DNA from: Cognaticolwellia beringensis | GTDB lineage: Bacteria; Pseudomonadota; Gammaproteobacteria; Enterobacterales; Alteromonadaceae | Direction of reading: 5' to 3' | Assembly (NCBI RefSeq): GCF_002076895.1 | Contig: NZ_CP020465.1 | Coordinates: 868,001 to 932,000 of the forward strand | DNA: 64,000 nucleotides | Shown here: in pieces, positions 30,010 through 38,751 of the stretch | Layout: each line of letters opens with the position of its first letter | Numbering within the stretch: position 1 is the stretch's first letter | Translations under genes and position numbers: made by a program | The notes under the pieces: generated by a model | The model's database searches: none | Told to the model about the DNA's origin: nothing | The model's input: the letters and a program-made list of their open reading frames with translations, nothing else

Positions 30010-30942
30010 ATGGCGATTAATTGGTTCCCGGGGCATATGCATAAAGCCCAAAGAGAGATTAAAGAGATTTTACCGCAAATTGATGTGGTGATTGAAGTTT
30101 GTGATGCGCGTTTACCTTTTAGTAGCGAAAATCCGATGATCACTGAAATTCGTGGTGATAAACCGTTAATTAAAATTTTAAACAAATCAGATTTAGCGGA
30201 TCCTGCAATAACACAACTATGGCTAGATTATTTAGAGTCTCAGCACAACGTTAAAGCGATTGCATTAACCACAGAATCGCCTTCTGTTGCGAAAACACTT
30301 CCGGCCTTAATTCGAAAATTAGCCGCCAGTAAAGATGAAGCTGGTAAGCAAATAAATGCCGTAATCATGGGTATTCCCAATGTAGGTAAGTCTACCTTAT
30401 TAAATACACTTGTCGGTAAAGCGAAAGCAAAAGTAGGTAACGAACCAGCAGTAACTAAAGGCCAGCAACGTATTCGTTTAGATGATGGTTTATATTTATA
30501 TGACACTCCAGGTATGCTTTGGCCTAAGATAGTCAATGAAAATAGTGGTTATCGTTTAGCGATTACAAGTGCCGTTAAAGATACTGCATTCGACCATGAA
30601 GAAATTGCTTGTTTTGCTGCCGAGTATTTATTATCTGCTTACCCTGAACGGCTAAAAGAACGCTATAAAATTGAACAGTTACCAGAGCAAGAAGTCGAGT
30701 TGATTGAAGCTATTGGTAAACGTCGTGGTTGTGTTAAAAGCGGCGGCCATATTGACTTTCACAAAGCGTCTGAAATATTAATTAATGAAATTCGTGATAA
30801 AACGCTAGGCGCTATTTCATTTGAAACACCTGAAATGGTGTTGGCGGAAGTTATTCACTTTGATAAAGTTGAAGAAGATAAAGTAGCTGCCAGAGAAGCG
30901 AAAAAAATAGCGCGTGGCAGAGGTCGCCGTAATAAGCGTTAG
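30010..30942 (+). CDS. ylqF: Ribosome biogenesis GTPase YlqF/RbgA
   Basis: 310 aa circularly permuted GTPase acting in 50S subunit assembly. The motifs occur in the permuted order G4 (LNKSD), then G1 (GIPNVGKST), then G3 (DTPGML). The conserved family start is MAINWFPGHMHKAQREI, which places the start at 30010, not the 5'-most ATG at 29974. The C-terminal tail is basic (KKIARGRGRRNKR), suited to rRNA contact. Confidence 0.93.
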   Translation: MAINWFPGHMHKAQREIKEILPQIDVVIEVCDARLPFSSENPMITEIRGDKPLIKILNKSDLADPAITQLWLDYLESQHNVKAIALTTESPSVAKTLPALIRKLAASKDEAGKQINAVIMGIPNVGKSTLLNTLVGKAKAKVGNEPAVTKGQQRIRLDDGLYLYDTPGMLWPKIVNENSGYRLAITSAVKDTAFDHEEIACFAAEYLLSAYPERLKERYKIEQLPEQEVELIEAIGKRRGCVKSGGHIDFHKASEILINEIRDKTLGAISFETPEMVLAEVIHFDKVEEDKVAAREAKKIARGRGRRNKR

Positions 30943-30950
30943 TATTCTTT

Positions 30951-30978
30951 AAAGTCAAAAGTCAAAAGTCAAAAGTTA
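30951..30978 (+). repeat. Four tandem heptamers (AAAGTCA)
   Basis: Three perfect copies of AAAGTCA and a fourth reading AAAGTTA, in the gap between rbgA and the HIT gene. A simple slippage-prone tract just upstream of the HIT-gene leader. Confidence 0.8.
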
Positions 30979-31013
30979 AATATAATAATAAGCTTAAGGA
31001 TTAAGGTAGCATT

Positions 31014-31445
31014 ATGAGTGAACAATTCCAATTACACCCTCAATTAGCAAATGACTGTTTTGTTATTACAGATTTTCCACTTTCTCGCTTATTGCTATGC
31101 AATGACAGTGCGTTTCCATGGTTTATTTTGGTGCCAAAAGTTGCTGATATTCAAGAGATATATCAACTTGATTGGCAACAGCAACAACAGTTATTAAATG
31201 AATCAAGCATGCTGAGTGAAGTGCTGATGCAGGAATTTAACGGTGATAAAATGAATGTGGCAGCATTAGGTAATGTCGTATCACAATTACATTTACATCA
31301 TATAGTACGTTTTGAAAGTGATGTCTGTTGGCCTAAACCTATTTGGGGACAACAAGCATTAACCCCATATAGCGATGAGCAACTTACGAGTATCAAAGAT
31401 CGTATTTTACCTAAGCTTGAAGCTATCCTATCAAACGACAGCTAA
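31014..31445 (+). CDS. HIT-family (histidine triad) protein
   Basis: 143 aa. HIT hydrolases cleave nucleotide conjugates such as dinucleoside polyphosphates or AMP-lysine. The C-terminal core reads QLHLHHIVRFESD, the histidine triad in its common Alteromonadales form, preceded by LNVAALGN-type sequence (MNVAALGNVVSQLH). W and P-rich end (CWPKPIWG) is also usual. Downstream of rbgA by 71 bases and closed by a strong terminator. Confidence 0.87.
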   Translation: MSEQFQLHPQLANDCFVITDFPLSRLLLCNDSAFPWFILVPKVADIQEIYQLDWQQQQQLLNESSMLSEVLMQEFNGDKMNVAALGNVVSQLHLHHIVRFESDVCWPKPIWGQQALTPYSDEQLTSIKDRILPKLEAILSNDS

Positions 31446-31477
31446 AATAAACCCAAAGCATAATTTTAATCATTTAT

Positions 31478-31504
31478 AAAGGCGACTTCAGTCGCCTTTT
31501 TTTG
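31478..31504 (+). terminator. Rho-independent terminator after the HIT gene
   Basis: Perfect 9-bp stem AAAGGCGAC / GTCGCCTTT, TTCA loop, T7 tract. Confidence 0.88.
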
Positions 31505-31671
31505 TTTATTTTTACAGGGAGACGAGAATGAGAAGGGCAGGAGTCTTTAAGTAAAAATGCATTTTTGATTTTTTTCTTATACTCCTCAATATTTTCTCCT
31601 TGTTAACATTTTTTATTTAATAGGACTATTTGGTGTTAAAACACGGCGATTAAATTCGCTCTACAAGTACT

Positions 31672-32421
31672 AATCACTTCTCGGTGTAGCGCAAAGCGCG
31701 CCTCTGCCGTTCTCGGTGGTAAAAAAATAGCTATAAGCTGTCAGTTTTAAGCTGTCAGTTAACTTCAAAGCCATGCGTGTGGTGTTTGTTTTAACTGAAT
31801 GCTGACAGCTTTGAACTTAAAACTTTTCTTGCGGCTAAAGCCACACCTACAATGTTAAATCACTGCTCGGTGTAGCGCAAAGCGCGCCTCTGCACTTCTC
31901 TGTGGTAAAAAATAGCTATAAGCTGTCAGTTTTTAGCTGTCAGTTAACTTCAAAGCCATGCGTGTGGCGTTTGTTTTAACTGTAAGCTGACAGCTTTGAA
32001 CTTAAAACTTTTTTGCGGCTAAAGCCACACCTACAATGTTAAATCACTGCTCGGTGTAGCGCAAAGCGCGCCTCTGCACTTCTCGGTGGTAAAAAAATAG
32101 CTATAAGCTGTCAGTTTTAAGCTGTCAGTTAACTTCAAAACCATGCGTGTGGTGCTTGTTTTAACTGAAAGCTGACAGCTTTGAACTTAAAACTTTTCTT
32201 GCGGCTAAAGCCACACCTACAATTTAAATCACTGCTCGGTGTAGCGCAAAGCGCGCCTCTGTACTTCTCGGTGGTAAAAAAATAGCTATAAGCTGTCAGT
32301 TTTAAGCTGTCAGTTAACTTCAAAACCATGCGTGTGGTGCTTGTTTTAACTGAAAGCTGACAGCTTTGAACTTAAAACTTTTTTGCGGCTAAAGCCACAC
32401 CTACAATTTAAATCACTGCTC
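31672..32421. repeat. Tandem array of four ~185-bp units with REP-like palindromes
   Basis: Units begin at the TCGGTGTAGCG motif at 31681, 31867, 32051 and 32236 (periods 186, 184, 185) and end in a truncated fifth at about 32421. Units are over 90% alike by eye. Each contains GCGCAAAGCGC, a block with AGCTGTCAG twice, its inverted partner CTGACAGCT about 60 bases on, and GGCTAAAGCC near the end. The last is the reverse of the GGCTTTAGCC core typical of REP elements. Each unit can fold into a long hairpin. No transposase is present nearby. Short reading frames inside are not coding. Confidence 0.9.
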
Positions 32422-32450
32422 GATGGTGAGTAATATTTTAATTTGGGGGG

Positions 32451-32478
32451 TGTTTAGGCGAGTTAATTCGCCTAAACA
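32451..32478 (-). terminator. Perfect hairpin just after the methionine gamma-lyase gene
   Basis: An 11-bp perfect stem (TGTTTAGGCGA with its complement) and a 6-base loop, 11 bases past the stop. On the minus strand it is followed by CCCCCC rather than a T tract, so it may protect the mRNA end rather than terminate by itself. Confidence 0.5.
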
Positions 32479-32488
32479 TGGAGTTTAA

Positions 32489-33673
32489 TTATTTAATCAA
32501 AGCTAGCGACTGGCTTAAGTCAGCGATTAAATCATCAACATTTTCAAGCCCAACGGATATTCTAATTAAACTATCGCTGATGCCTGCAGCTAAACGCTCT
32601 TCTTGAGTATAAGGCGAATGTGTCATTGAAGCTGGGTGTTGAATAAGAGATTCTGCGTCGCCCAAACTTACCGCAATTGAAAATAATTGCATACGGTTAA
32701 TAAAGTCACCGCCACCTGCTAAATCACTATTTATTTCAAACGCTATAACACCACCAGCCGCTTTCATTTGAGTACCAATAAATTTATGCCCTGGGTGGCT
32801 TTTTAAACCTGGATAATAAACATGACTAACGTTTTCATGGCTTTCTAAAAATTCTGCTATTTTTTCAGCATTGCTGCAGTGGCGCTCCATACGGATCGGC
32901 AAAGTTTTAAGGCCGCGCATGATCAACCAAGCGTCATGTGGACTCATCGTTGCGCCAATATCTTTTAAAACGGTCATTTTTATATTCATGATCATTTCAT
33001 TTGAACCACAAATGATACCGGCAACCACGTCACCATGTCCGTTTAAGTATTTTGTCGCGCTATGTACAACAATATCAATGCCATACTTTTTAGGCTGTTG
33101 TAATACAGGTGTTAAAAAGGTGTTGTCGACGACTGAAATAATATTGTGCTTTTGCGCGATTTGACCAATAACTGACAAGTCATATACGGCTAAATTAGGG
33201 TTGACCGGTGTTTCTAAAAAGATAACTTTGGTGTTTGGCTTTATAGCCGCTTCAATTTCAGCTGGATTCGCCATATCAACGAAACTGACTTCGATGCCCC
33301 ATCGTGTAAGTTGATGATTCATCAAGGCGAATGAACAGCCATAGACGGCTTTCGATGAAATTAAATGATCGCCACAAGATAAATTTGCCAGTAAAGCGCC
33401 TGATACTGCGCCCATACCAGTAGCAGTAGCCGCAGCGTCATCCATACCTTCCATTGCAGCTACGCGCATTTCGAGTTGACGAGTAGTTGGATTACCTAAG
33501 CGACTATAAATGTAGCCTTCAGCTTCTCCTGCGAATCTATCAGCACCTTGTTGTGCGTTATCGAAAATAAATGTAGATGTTTGATAAAGTGGTGTGGCTA
33601 GAGAGCCAAACTGCTCGTCATTAATGCGGCCTGAATGAATAGCTTGAGTTTCAATATGTTTACTGTCCGACAT
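32489..33673 (-). CDS. megL: Methionine gamma-lyase (Cys/Met metabolism PLP enzyme)
   Basis: 394 aa, PLP fold-type I. Splits methionine to methanethiol, 2-oxobutyrate and ammonia. The PLP lysine lies in VVHSATKYLNGHGDVVAG. The Cys in VYGCSFALMNHQ occupies the position of Cys116 of known methionine gamma-lyases, which separates them from cystathionine gamma-synthases and beta-lyases, where it is usually different; this and the GSLATPLYQTSTF start favour the lyase call. It is divergent from a TyrR-type activator with palindromes between, suggesting amino-acid-responsive control. Confidence 0.85.
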   Translation of the reverse strand: MSDSKHIETQAIHSGRINDEQFGSLATPLYQTSTFIFDNAQQGADRFAGEAEGYIYSRLGNPTTRQLEMRVAAMEGMDDAAATATGMGAVSGALLANLSCGDHLISSKAVYGCSFALMNHQLTRWGIEVSFVDMANPAEIEAAIKPNTKVIFLETPVNPNLAVYDLSVIGQIAQKHNIISVVDNTFLTPVLQQPKKYGIDIVVHSATKYLNGHGDVVAGIICGSNEMIMNIKMTVLKDIGATMSPHDAWLIMRGLKTLPIRMERHCSNAEKIAEFLESHENVSHVYYPGLKSHPGHKFIGTQMKAAGGVIAFEINSDLAGGGDFINRMQLFSIAVSLGDAESLIQHPASMTHSPYTQEERLAAGISDSLIRISVGLENVDDLIADLSQSLALIK

Positions 33674-33821
33674 GGTATACCTTAATCTATGGGAAAATTA
33701 TTATTGTTTGCGTTAAGTCACCGACTTATTCTTATTTACATATAGCAATTATACTGCCATGTAACTTATGTTGTTAAATATCAATAACTTACTTTAATAT
33801 TTCATGTTTACAAATTGAAGT

Positions 33822-33839
33822 TGTAATATATTTATTACA
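33822..33839. promoter_or_regulatory. TyrR-box-like operator 1
   Basis: TGTAAT-N6-ATTACA, an exact inverted repeat matching the TyrR layout TGTAAA-N6-TTTACA with one changed base per arm. It lies closest to megL, 149 bases before its ATG. Confidence 0.65.
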
Positions 33840-33922
33840 ACTTTATCTGGCATACAGAATAACTTTGTAAAAATTAATAGAGATTCTTTGTTTTATATGG
33901 CTTTGGATAACGATATTGCTCT

Positions 33923-33940
33923 TGTAATATATTTATTACA
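33923..33940. promoter_or_regulatory. TyrR-box-like operator 2
   Basis: Identical 18-mer to operator 1 (TGTAAT-N6-ATTACA), centred 101 bases from it. Confidence 0.65.
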
Positions 33941-33941
33941 T

Positions 33942-33959
33942 TGTAATCTGTGTATTACA
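33942..33959. promoter_or_regulatory. TyrR-box-like operator 3
   Basis: TGTAAT-N6-ATTACA with a different central hexamer, separated from operator 2 by a single base (19-bp centre spacing, about two helix turns). This suits side-by-side binding of two dimers near the regulator's own promoter. Confidence 0.65.
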
Positions 33960-33970
33960 GGTTAGGATCT

Positions 33971-33999
33971 GTTGTTGTTGTTGTTGTTGTTGTTGTTGT
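33971..33999 (+). repeat. (GTT)9 microsatellite in the regulator leader
   Basis: Nine GTT triplets plus GT, between operator 3 and the AGAGG ribosome site of the TyrR-like gene. A TAA follows in frame, so it is untranslated. Confidence 0.9.
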
Positions 34000-34013
34000 A
34001 ATAAGAGGCTTTT

Positions 34014-35579
34014 GTGCGAATAGAAATAAAATCTGAAGACCGAATGGGCATTAGCCAAGAGATATTGTCAACTTTTACTCGCTTGGCGCTAGATATTCAA
34101 GCGATGGAAGTGAGTTCGCAATTTATATTTGTTCATTTGGCAAAGAGCACCATAAGTTTTAATAAAGTAAAACAAGCGCTAATGAATGTTTCAGGTATTA
34201 TTCATTGCTGTAAAGTTGATTTACTGCCATCAGAAAGCCGTGAGCGGCATCTACGGGCACTAGTTAATCGTTTACCTGACGCTATCATAGATATTGATGA
34301 AAATGCCCGTGTGATGGCTTTAAACCAAGCAAGTGAAACACTTTTAGTTAATCACCAGCGCCACAAAGGAGTTTCGCCGTTACAGGGCGAGCAACTAAAG
34401 GGAGTACAAGTTAATACGCTGTTAGATATAGAAATAGCACTACCATTATTGGATAACGTTAGCTCACAAAATATCGATATTGCCGGGCAAAGCTACCTAG
34501 CCGAAATTAGCCCTATTAGTGAACAAGAAAACAGCTCGGGTGCGGTAATATCGTTAAAGTCGATAACCAGTTTAGGTCGGCAAATTTCAATCATGCAAAC
34601 ACGAGATGAACAAGGTATTGATAATATCATTGGTCGTTCAGCCAGTATTTTATTATTAAAGGAGCAAACCGCTCGATTTGCCGAATTAGAATTACCAGTA
34701 TTAATTAATGGTGAAACAGGTACCGGTAAGGAGCTTATTGCAAGGGCTTTACACAACGCTAGTAATCGAAAACAAGCACCATTTTTAGCAATAAACTGCG
34801 CCGCTTTACCTGAACACTTACTTGAAAGTGAGCTTTTTGGTTATGCAAATGGTGCTTTTACTGGTGCGCAGAAGGGTGGTAAACCCGGTTTACTTGAGTT
34901 AGCAGAAGGGGGAACATTATTCTTAGACGAAGTCGCTGAAATGTCACCGTATTTGCAGGCAAAATTATTACGATTTTTACAGGATTTTACTTTTCGGCGC
35001 TTAGGTGGCAGTAAAGAATTGCAAGCAAATATTAGAGTGGTGAGTGCTACTCATCAAGATTTATTAGCCATGATAAGTAAGCAAAAGTTTAGGGAAGATT
35101 TGTTCTATCGTTTAAATGTTCTCAATTTACATTCGCCACCATTACGTGAACGCGCAGAAGATATTGCCTTAATAGCGCGACATTTCGTAGTTTTAGCGTC
35201 AACCCAAATGAACGTGAAACAGACTACAATAGATGAAAATGCCATGAAACTGCTTTGTTCCCACCGTTGGCCAGGCAATATTCGAGAATTACAAAATGTG
35301 CTGTTTAGGGCCGTTGCGCTCAATGAACAAAATAATATTTCAGTACAAGATATTAGTGTTGCTCTAGCTCAATTTAAGCAAAAGGAAGTGATTAATACGG
35401 TTGATTTTAAAGTGGAAGATGAGTTGGAAGACTGGGCTAGTGCTCAAGCGAAGTTTGAAGAGCAGCTTATCAGCTCTTTATATCCTCATTATCCAACGAC
35501 ACGAAAATTAGCCGAGCGATTAAAGGTCTCTCACAACAAAATCGCCATGAAGTTACGACAATTTCACATTAATCAATAG
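34014..35579 (+). CDS. TyrR-family transcriptional regulator (ACT-PAS-AAA+-HTH)
   Basis: 521 aa. Starts with GTG (AGAGG, 5-base spacer). Order: ACT domain (residues 1-70, IKSEDRMGISQEIL), PAS-like segment with a linker (about 78-185), an AAA+ sigma-54-interaction domain (Walker A GETGTGKEL, Walker B GGTLFLDEVAEM) and a C-terminal TyrR-type HTH (TTRKLAERLKVSHNKIAMKLRQF). E. coli TyrR lacks the GAFTGA loop needed to contact sigma-54; here GAFTGA is intact, so sigma-54 activation is possible. It probably controls the divergent megL and itself through the boxes between them. Confidence 0.9.
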   Translation: MRIEIKSEDRMGISQEILSTFTRLALDIQAMEVSSQFIFVHLAKSTISFNKVKQALMNVSGIIHCCKVDLLPSESRERHLRALVNRLPDAIIDIDENARVMALNQASETLLVNHQRHKGVSPLQGEQLKGVQVNTLLDIEIALPLLDNVSSQNIDIAGQSYLAEISPISEQENSSGAVISLKSITSLGRQISIMQTRDEQGIDNIIGRSASILLLKEQTARFAELELPVLINGETGTGKELIARALHNASNRKQAPFLAINCAALPEHLLESELFGYANGAFTGAQKGGKPGLLELAEGGTLFLDEVAEMSPYLQAKLLRFLQDFTFRRLGGSKELQANIRVVSATHQDLLAMISKQKFREDLFYRLNVLNLHSPPLRERAEDIALIARHFVVLASTQMNVKQTTIDENAMKLLCSHRWPGNIRELQNVLFRAVALNEQNNISVQDISVALAQFKQKEVINTVDFKVEDELEDWASAQAKFEEQLISSLYPHYPTTRKLAERLKVSHNKIAMKLRQFHINQ

Positions 35580-35627
35580 AGGCTGATAACTTGTCGTTAA
35601 TGCCGTGTTTTGCTTTCTGGCTCTGAG

Positions 35628-36416
35628 CTAATCTTCCAATATTTTGTATAAGATTTTTTTCACGTGCTCTGGCTCAAAGGGTTTATCGCACATTGCCGTT
35701 ACGCCTTCAGTCAGTATATTCGCTAAGTGTGTATCGTTACTTTCACTGGTGACCATAAGTATCGGTATATGTGACTGCTTGCTCTTATTGCGAATATAGC
35801 GTGTTAGCGCTTTACCATTAACTTCAGGCATATTGTAGTCAGTAACCACGAGATCAAACATATTATCTTCTAATAACGCTATAGCTTCACTACCGTCAAC
35901 TGCTTCGGTAATTTTTAATAATCCTAAGTTGTTAAGGACACGTTTAATGTGATTTCTTGCGAGGCGGCTATCATCAACGAGTAAAACGCGCACTTGATGA
36001 ACATCAAAATATTCAAGTTCTAGTTCGTCGGTTGATAATAAATCGATAGTGGTATTTATCGCTGTTGTTAGGTGGTCTTTAGTAAAGGGTTTGGGTAATA
36101 AGGCGATAACACCAGATTGTTTCAATTCTTCTAAATTTTCGCGGCGATGTTCACTGCTTACTAACATAAAAGGAGTGTCGGCAATAGTGGGGGTATTTCT
36201 TATTTTATTGAGTAATTCTATTGCGTCGCCATCATCAAAATACATGGCGCTAGTGATTAAATCGCGTGGGTGCATTTTGGCACTTGCATAAGCTTCAACT
36301 ATGTTTCTAGCTTCTGCTACTTGGGTGATGCCTTGATCTTTTAATCCTTGAATTATGATTTTTCTTTGTAAGTCGGAAGGTTCAACAACCAGTAAAGATA
36401 ATTCGCTTGGGTTCAT
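35628..36416 (-). CDS. Tandem receiver-domain response regulator
   Basis: 262 aa from the ATG at 36416; the longer frame to 36485 would run into yciH and lacks family similarity. Two CheY-like domains. The first (residues 1-125) has EPSD in place of the acidic pair and Ser where the phospho-acceptor Asp should be (DLITSAMYF). The second is canonical, with VDDSR, DLVVTDYNMPE and CDKPFEP. There is no output domain, so it probably relays signal by protein contact. The partner kinase is not adjacent. Confidence 0.85.
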   Translation of the reverse strand: MNPSELSLLVVEPSDLQRKIIIQGLKDQGITQVAEARNIVEAYASAKMHPRDLITSAMYFDDGDAIELLNKIRNTPTIADTPFMLVSSEHRRENLEELKQSGVIALLPKPFTKDHLTTAINTTIDLLSTDELELEYFDVHQVRVLLVDDSRLARNHIKRVLNNLGLLKITEAVDGSEAIALLEDNMFDLVVTDYNMPEVNGKALTRYIRNKSKQSHIPILMVTSESNDTHLANILTEGVTAMCDKPFEPEHVKKILYKILED

Positions 36417-36444
36417 AACATCACTTATATTGTAAATTGCTTGC

Positions 36445-36843
36445 TTAACCACCAATGAACTTGACTTTAAAACCACGTTTTTCAAGTACAGCTTTTATTT
36501 CTTCGCGCTTGTCTCCTTGGACTTCAATGACCTCGCCAACCACGCTTCCGCCAGTGCCACAAGTTTGCTTAAGTTTTTTTGCCAGTTCTTTTAAGGCTTT
36601 ATTGTCTAGACCTAAGCCGGTAATAGTGACAACACCTTTGCCTTTTCTACCTTTAGTTTCTCGGCGTACTTTTGCATAGCCATCGGAAGGCGTAACGCTA
36701 ACACTTTTAGGCTGAGTTATTCTGCCATCAGCTGTTGAATATACCAAAGATTGATCATTATTCTGCTGTTTATTGGTTGTTTCGTCGGTTTCTTTGCCAA
36801 AAGCACTTGCTAAGTCACTTAGGCTGGTAAATTTTTTTGTCAT
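36445..36843 (-). CDS. yciH: Stress-response translation initiation protein YciH (SUI1/eIF1-like)
   Basis: 132 aa. N-terminal flexible region, then the SUI1 fold: RRETKGRKGKGVVTITGLGLDN, KALKELAKKLKQTCGTGGSV and EVIEVQGDKREEIKAVLEKRGFKVKFIGG. Family members act on start-site selection at the 30S subunit. It lies upstream of the tandem receiver gene, 28 bases away on the same strand, so the two are probably co-transcribed. Confidence 0.93.
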   Translation of the reverse strand: MTKKFTSLSDLASAFGKETDETTNKQQNNDQSLVYSTADGRITQPKSVSVTPSDGYAKVRRETKGRKGKGVVTITGLGLDNKALKELAKKLKQTCGTGGSVVGEVIEVQGDKREEIKAVLEKRGFKVKFIGG

Positions 36844-36866
36844 AGTTACTTCTAAAATTTAGATAA

Positions 36867-36895
36867 AATAAAACCACTACTAGAGTGGTTTTATT
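36867..36895 (-). terminator. Terminator after etfA
   Basis: 12-bp stem AATAAAACCACT / AGTGGTTTTATT with a 5-base loop, T-rich on the minus strand. It separates the etf operon from yciH. Confidence 0.75.
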
Positions 36896-36979
36896 ATATA
36901 CCCGTTCAGGTTCAAGATACAGATTTGTGCAAATCAAGCATTAGCGCAGGTTAATTAACTTATACGCTAAAAGTTTAGC

Positions 36980-37906
36980 TTAAAGTTTGCTTTCTAATTC
37001 TGGTAAAGCGTCAAATAAATCAGCCACTAAACCGTAATCGGCTACTTGGAAGATTGGTGCTTCTGCATCTTTGTTAATCGCAACAATAACTTTAGAGTCT
37101 TTCATCCCGGCTAAATGTTGAATAGCACCTGAAATACCTACCGCAATGTATAAGTCAGGAGCAACAATTTTACCTGTTTGACCCACTTGCATATCGTTGG
37201 GTACAAAGCCAGCATCAACAGCTGCACGAGAAGCGCCAATGGCTGCGCCTAACTTATCAGCAATACCTTCAAGTAATTTGAAGTTTTCACCGTTTTGCAT
37301 ACCACGACCGCCAGAAATAACTACACTTGCTGCACCTAGATCAGGTCGCTCAGAAACAGAAAGTTCATCGCTTACGTGGCTAGAAATACCTGCATCAGTG
37401 ACTTTGTCTAGAGCAACAATCTCAGCATTGCCATCGGTTGCTACCGCGTCAAAACCTGTAGAACGAACGGTAATAACTTTCTTGCTATCAAGACTTTGTA
37501 CGGTTGCAATCGCGTTACCAGCGTAGATAGGACGAACAAACGTGTCACTACTTTCTACGGCAATAATGTCAGAAATTTGCGCAACATCTAATAACGCAGC
37601 AACGCGAGGCATAAAGTTTTTGCCCGTTGTTAAAGCTGTAGCGATGATATGACTATAATCTGCTGCAAGTTCAGTCACTAATAAAGATACATTTTCAGCT
37701 AGTTGATGTTCATAAGCGGCGTTATCAGCCACTAATACTTTCGAAACGCCATTAACTTTACTGGCGGCTTCAGCTACTGCTTGGCAGTTATGGCCCGCTA
37801 CTAAAAGGTGAATGTCACCACCAATTGCTTGTGCTGCGGCAACTGTTTTTAGTGTGTCGGATTTTAATTCGCTGTTATCGTGCTCTGCAAATACTAAAAT
37901 GCTCAT
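36980..37906 (-). CDS. etfA: Electron transfer flavoprotein, alpha subunit
   Basis: 308 aa. Partner of EtfB; carries electrons from acyl-CoA dehydrogenases to ETF-quinone oxidoreductase. The C-terminal FAD-binding part is clear: [44 protein letters not shown] and [17 protein letters not shown]. It overlaps etfB by 4 bases, so translation is coupled. Confidence 0.97.
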   Translation of the reverse strand: MSILVFAEHDNSELKSDTLKTVAAAQAIGGDIHLLVAGHNCQAVAEAASKVNGVSKVLVADNAAYEHQLAENVSLLVTELAADYSHIIATALTTGKNFMPRVAALLDVAQISDIIAVESSDTFVRPIYAGNAIATVQSLDSKKVITVRSTGFDAVATDGNAEIVALDKVTDAGISSHVSDELSVSERPDLGAASVVISGGRGMQNGENFKLLEGIADKLGAAIGASRAAVDAGFVPNDMQVGQTGKIVAPDLYIAVGISGAIQHLAGMKDSKVIVAINKDAEAPIFQVADYGLVADLFDALPELESKL

Positions 37907-38655
37907 GATATCACCTTCGCTTCATTCTTTAATTTTTCTACTAATTCATCAATGCTTTCAACAATAATACCGGCCTTACGTTCTGCAGGAGGTGTTACTT
38001 TAATTAACTTAGTACGAGCTGTTAAGTCAATACCAAAGTCAGCGGCAGATTTCACATCTAATGGCTTACGCTTTGCTTTCATAATGTTAGGTAATGACGC
38101 ATAGCGAGGTTCATTCAAGCGTAAGTCAGTGGTGACAATCGCAGGCAAATTTAACGAAATAGTTTGCAAGCCACTATCAACTTCACGCGTAACGTTAACT
38201 TTATCGCCATCAATAGTTACAGCAGAGGCAAATGTACCTTGAGCCATACCCGTAAGGGCGGCTAACATTTGACCTGTTTGGTTGTTATCACTATCGATTG
38301 ATTGTTTACCAAGAATAACCAATTGAGGTTGCTCTTCTTCAACAATTTTTTGTAATAATTTAGCAACGTTAATTGAATCTAAGTTTTCATCAGTATCGAT
38401 TTGAATAGCACGATCAGCGCCTAATGCTAGTGCTGTGCGTAATTGTTCTTGGCAAGATTTATTACCAATTGATACGGCGATAACTTCAGTTGCTGTTCCC
38501 GCTTCTTTTAAACGAACCGCTTCTTCAACTGCTATTTCACAGAACGGATTAATTGCCATTTTTACATTAGCAAGATCGACATTGGAGTTGTCTGCTTTAA
38601 CACGTACTTTTACGTTATAGTCAATAACGCGTTTGATGGGTACTAATACTTTCAT
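37903..38655 (-). CDS. etfB: Electron transfer flavoprotein, beta subunit
   Basis: 250 aa. Standard EtfB start [19 protein letters not shown], the AMP-binding region [22 protein letters not shown], and the recognition-loop segment [22 protein letters not shown]. First gene of etfBA, divergent from the ETF-quinone oxidoreductase gene across a 329-base control region. Confidence 0.97.
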   Translation of the reverse strand: MKVLVPIKRVIDYNVKVRVKADNSNVDLANVKMAINPFCEIAVEEAVRLKEAGTATEVIAVSIGNKSCQEQLRTALALGADRAIQIDTDENLDSINVAKLLQKIVEEEQPQLVILGKQSIDSDNNQTGQMLAALTGMAQGTFASAVTIDGDKVNVTREVDSGLQTISLNLPAIVTTDLRLNEPRYASLPNIMKAKRKPLDVKSAADFGIDLTARTKLIKVTPPAERKAGIIVESIDELVEKLKNEAKVIS

Positions 38656-38696
38656 CGTTGCCTCTGATTATGCTTGTTGTATGTTATGTTAAGTTG

Positions 38697-38723
38697 GTTA
38701 AACTAAATTTAATTTAGTTTAAC
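38697..38723. promoter_or_regulatory. 27-bp palindrome upstream of etfB
   Basis: Perfect 12-base arms (GTTAAACTAAAT and its complement) around TTA, 42 bases before the etfB ATG; a candidate operator on the etfBA promoter. The regulator is unknown. Confidence 0.5.
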
Positions 38724-38751
38724 GCTAAAATATTTGTTTGAAAGACTACTT

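Noticed and set aside
32135..32329. Open frame of 64 codons inside the tandem array
   Set aside because: It lies wholly within the repeat units, has no ribosome site and changes with each copy.
31672..32421. CRISPR array
   Set aside because: The units are contiguous and alike over their full 185 bases, with no short repeat / unique spacer alternation and no cas genes.
33674..33821. Sigma-54 promoter for megL
   Set aside because: I searched for a GG-N10-GC pattern in the megL leader on the minus strand and did not find a convincing one, so no feature was listed.
33971..34013. In-frame TTG codons of the GTT tract as start codons of the TyrR-like gene
   Set aside because: A TAA follows the tract in the same frame, so none can start the protein.
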